Shown here: in pieces, positions 14,111-15,196 of the stretch
How positions within the stretch are numbered: the first letter of the stretch is position 1
Layout of the letters: the number at the start of each line of letters is the position of its first letter
Assembly: GCA_002373535.1 (NCBI GenBank)
Contig: DFKL01000155.1
Location: 1 to 15,196, forward strand
Source of the DNA: Prevotellaceae bacterium UBA3646
GTDB lineage: Bacteria; Bacteroidota; Bacteroidia; Bacteroidales; Bacteroidaceae
DNA: 15,196 bases
Direction: 5' to 3'
Notes under the pieces: generated by a model
Seen by the model: only the letters and a program-made list of their open reading frames with translations
What the model was told of the DNA's origin: nothing
Databases searched by the model: none
Made by a program: the position numbers and the translations under genes

Positions 14111-15196
14111 CAACATCGAGGCACGCGATGAGATGAAAAAGGGTGTCGACGCCCTGGCTGATGCTGTCAAGGTAACTCTTGGCCCGAAGGGTCGCAATGT
14201 GATTATCGAAAAGAAGTTCGGCGCACCACACATCACGAAGGATGGCGTCACCGTTGCAAAGGAGGTCGAACTGGCCGATCCTTTCCAGAATGCCGGCGCA
14301 CAGCTCGTGAAATCTGTCGCTTCCAAGACTGGTGACGATGCCGGTGACGGTACGACTACGGCTACCGTACTGGCTCAGGCTATCGTCCGCGAGGGGCTGA
14401 AGAACGTCGCCGCAGGTGCCAACCCAATGGATCTGAAACGTGGTATCGACAAGGCTGTAGGTGCCGTGGTAGAGCAGATCAAGAACATGGCAGAACAGGT
14501 GGGCAATGACTTCCGCAAGATTGAGCAGGTTGCCACCGTGAGTGCTAACAATGATCCTGAAATAGGCAAGCTGCTGGCTGATGCCATGCAGAAGGTCAGC
14601 AAGGATGGTGTGATTACCATCGAAGAGGCCAAGGGTCGCGACACTACCATCGGCGTAGTTGAGGGTATGCAGTTTGACCGCGGCTACCTGAGTCCTTACT
14701 TTGTCACAAACACGGAGAAGATGGAGTGCGAGATGGAGAATCCGTACATCCTGATCTATGACAAGAAGATAAGCAATTTGAAGGATTTCCTGCCAATTCT
14801 GGAGCCTGCAGTACAGAGCGGCCGTCCTCTGCTGGTAATTGCCGAGGATGTGGAGAGCGAGGCTCTCACGACGCTCGTAGTAAACCGTCTGCGTGGCCAG
14901 CTGAAGATATGTGCAGTGAAGGCTCCTGGTTTCGGTGACCGCAGGAAGGCTATGCTTCAGGACATCGCCACTTTGACCGGCGGCCTGGTAATCAGCGAGG
15001 ATACTGGTCTGAAACTGGAGCAGGCTACGATTGACATGCTGGGTTCTGCCGAGAAGGTTACCATAACGAAGGATAACACGACCATCGTAAGCGGCAAGGG
15101 CCAGAAGGAGTTGATTCAGGATCGTGTAAACCAGATCAAGAACGAGATAGCCAATTCGACAAGCAGCTATGACAAGGAGAAGCTGCAGGAGCGTCT
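14091..15196 (+). CDS. groEL: Chaperonin GroEL (Hsp60), 3' end cut by window edge
   Basis: The frame opens with ATG at 14091 (MAKDIKFNIEARDEMKKGVD) and stays open to the window end: 368 full codons of an expected 540-550. Visible family features are TLGPKGRNVIIEKKFG, the nucleotide-binding DGVTVAKE (Asp51) and GDGTTTATVLAQ (with catalytic Asp86), VSANNDPEIGKLLADAM, GVITIEEAKG, the apical-domain EGMQFDRGYLSPYFVTN and KAPGFGDRRKAMLQDIA. This covers the first equatorial, intermediate and apical parts. It forms the double-ring ATP-driven folding chamber with GroES, in the cytosol. Codon use is strong and regular, as expected for a highly expressed gene. Co-transcription with groES is expected; there is no terminator in the 47-base gap. 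Confidence 0.99.
   Translation, partial: MAKDIKFNIEARDEMKKGVDALADAVKVTLGPKGRNVIIEKKFGAPHITKDGVTVAKEVELADPFQNAGAQLVKSVASKTGDDAGDGTTTATVLAQAIVREGLKNVAAGANPMDLKRGIDKAVGAVVEQIKNMAEQVGNDFRKIEQVATVSANNDPEIGKLLADAMQKVSKDGVITIEEAKGRDTTIGVVEGMQFDRGYLSPYFVTNTEKMECEMENPYILIYDKKISNLKDFLPILEPAVQSGRPLLVIAEDVESEALTTLVVNRLRGQLKICAVKAPGFGDRRKAMLQDIATLTGGLVISEDTGLKLEQATIDMLGSAEKVTITKDNTTIVSGKGQKELIQDRVNQIKNEIANSTSSYDKEKLQER

Noticed and set aside
1..15196. CRISPR arrays, tRNA or rRNA genes, insertion sequences
   Set aside because: No regularly spaced repeats, no cloverleaf-like sequences, no rRNA-like conserved stretches and no transposase frames were seen on either strand.

Overview
The window looks like chromosomal DNA of a Bacteroidales bacterium, possibly Prevotella-like with a fairly GC-rich genome. 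The genus is a weak guess; the order is well supported. Support comes from the gene set (GH92, GH125, a large secreted GH2 with an N-terminal extension, a DUF5117/DUF4953-type metalloprotease, a short-chain L-threonine dehydrogenase), from Bacteroidetes-type promoter elements (TTTG/TTG about 20 bases before TAnnTTTG), and from starts without Shine-Dalgarno sequences. Every gene body is intact. Two are cut by the window edges: GH125 on the left and groEL on the right.

Layout. (1) 1-3540, minus strand: a two-gene operon, GH92 alpha-mannosidase then GH125 exo-alpha-1,6-mannosidase, 11 bases apart. Both have Sec signal peptides and would act together on alpha-mannosides such as high-mannose N-glycans or mannan. 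(2) 3642-6014, plus strand: a secreted zinc metalloprotease of the metzincin type, divergent from the mannosidases and closed by a strong hairpin terminator. (3) 6096-8406: a divergent pair, threonine dehydrogenase (minus) and kbl (plus), which together convert threonine to glycine plus acetyl-CoA. Two back-to-back promoters lie between them. (4) 8407-9022: the only long gene-free stretch. It holds the kbl terminator, an AT-rich island with a 14-bp perfect stem-loop and a start-less decayed coding remnant, and the terminator of the GH2 gene. (5) 9023-13590, minus strand: an HD-domain protein with an N-terminal OB-like part (YhaM-like, GTG start), followed after 23 bases by a 1230-residue LacZ-type GH2 enzyme. 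(6) 13771-end, plus strand: groES and the first 368 codons of groEL.

Most of the window is ordinary Bacteroidales chromosome, and I see no clear new multi-gene system. The observations most worth a second look are non-coding. One is an imperfect 31-32-base copy of the groEL translation-start region, placed upstream of groES in the leader of the divergent HD gene. Another is a sigma-54-like -24/-12 element before groES. The third is the hairpin and remnant island between kbl and the GH2 gene.
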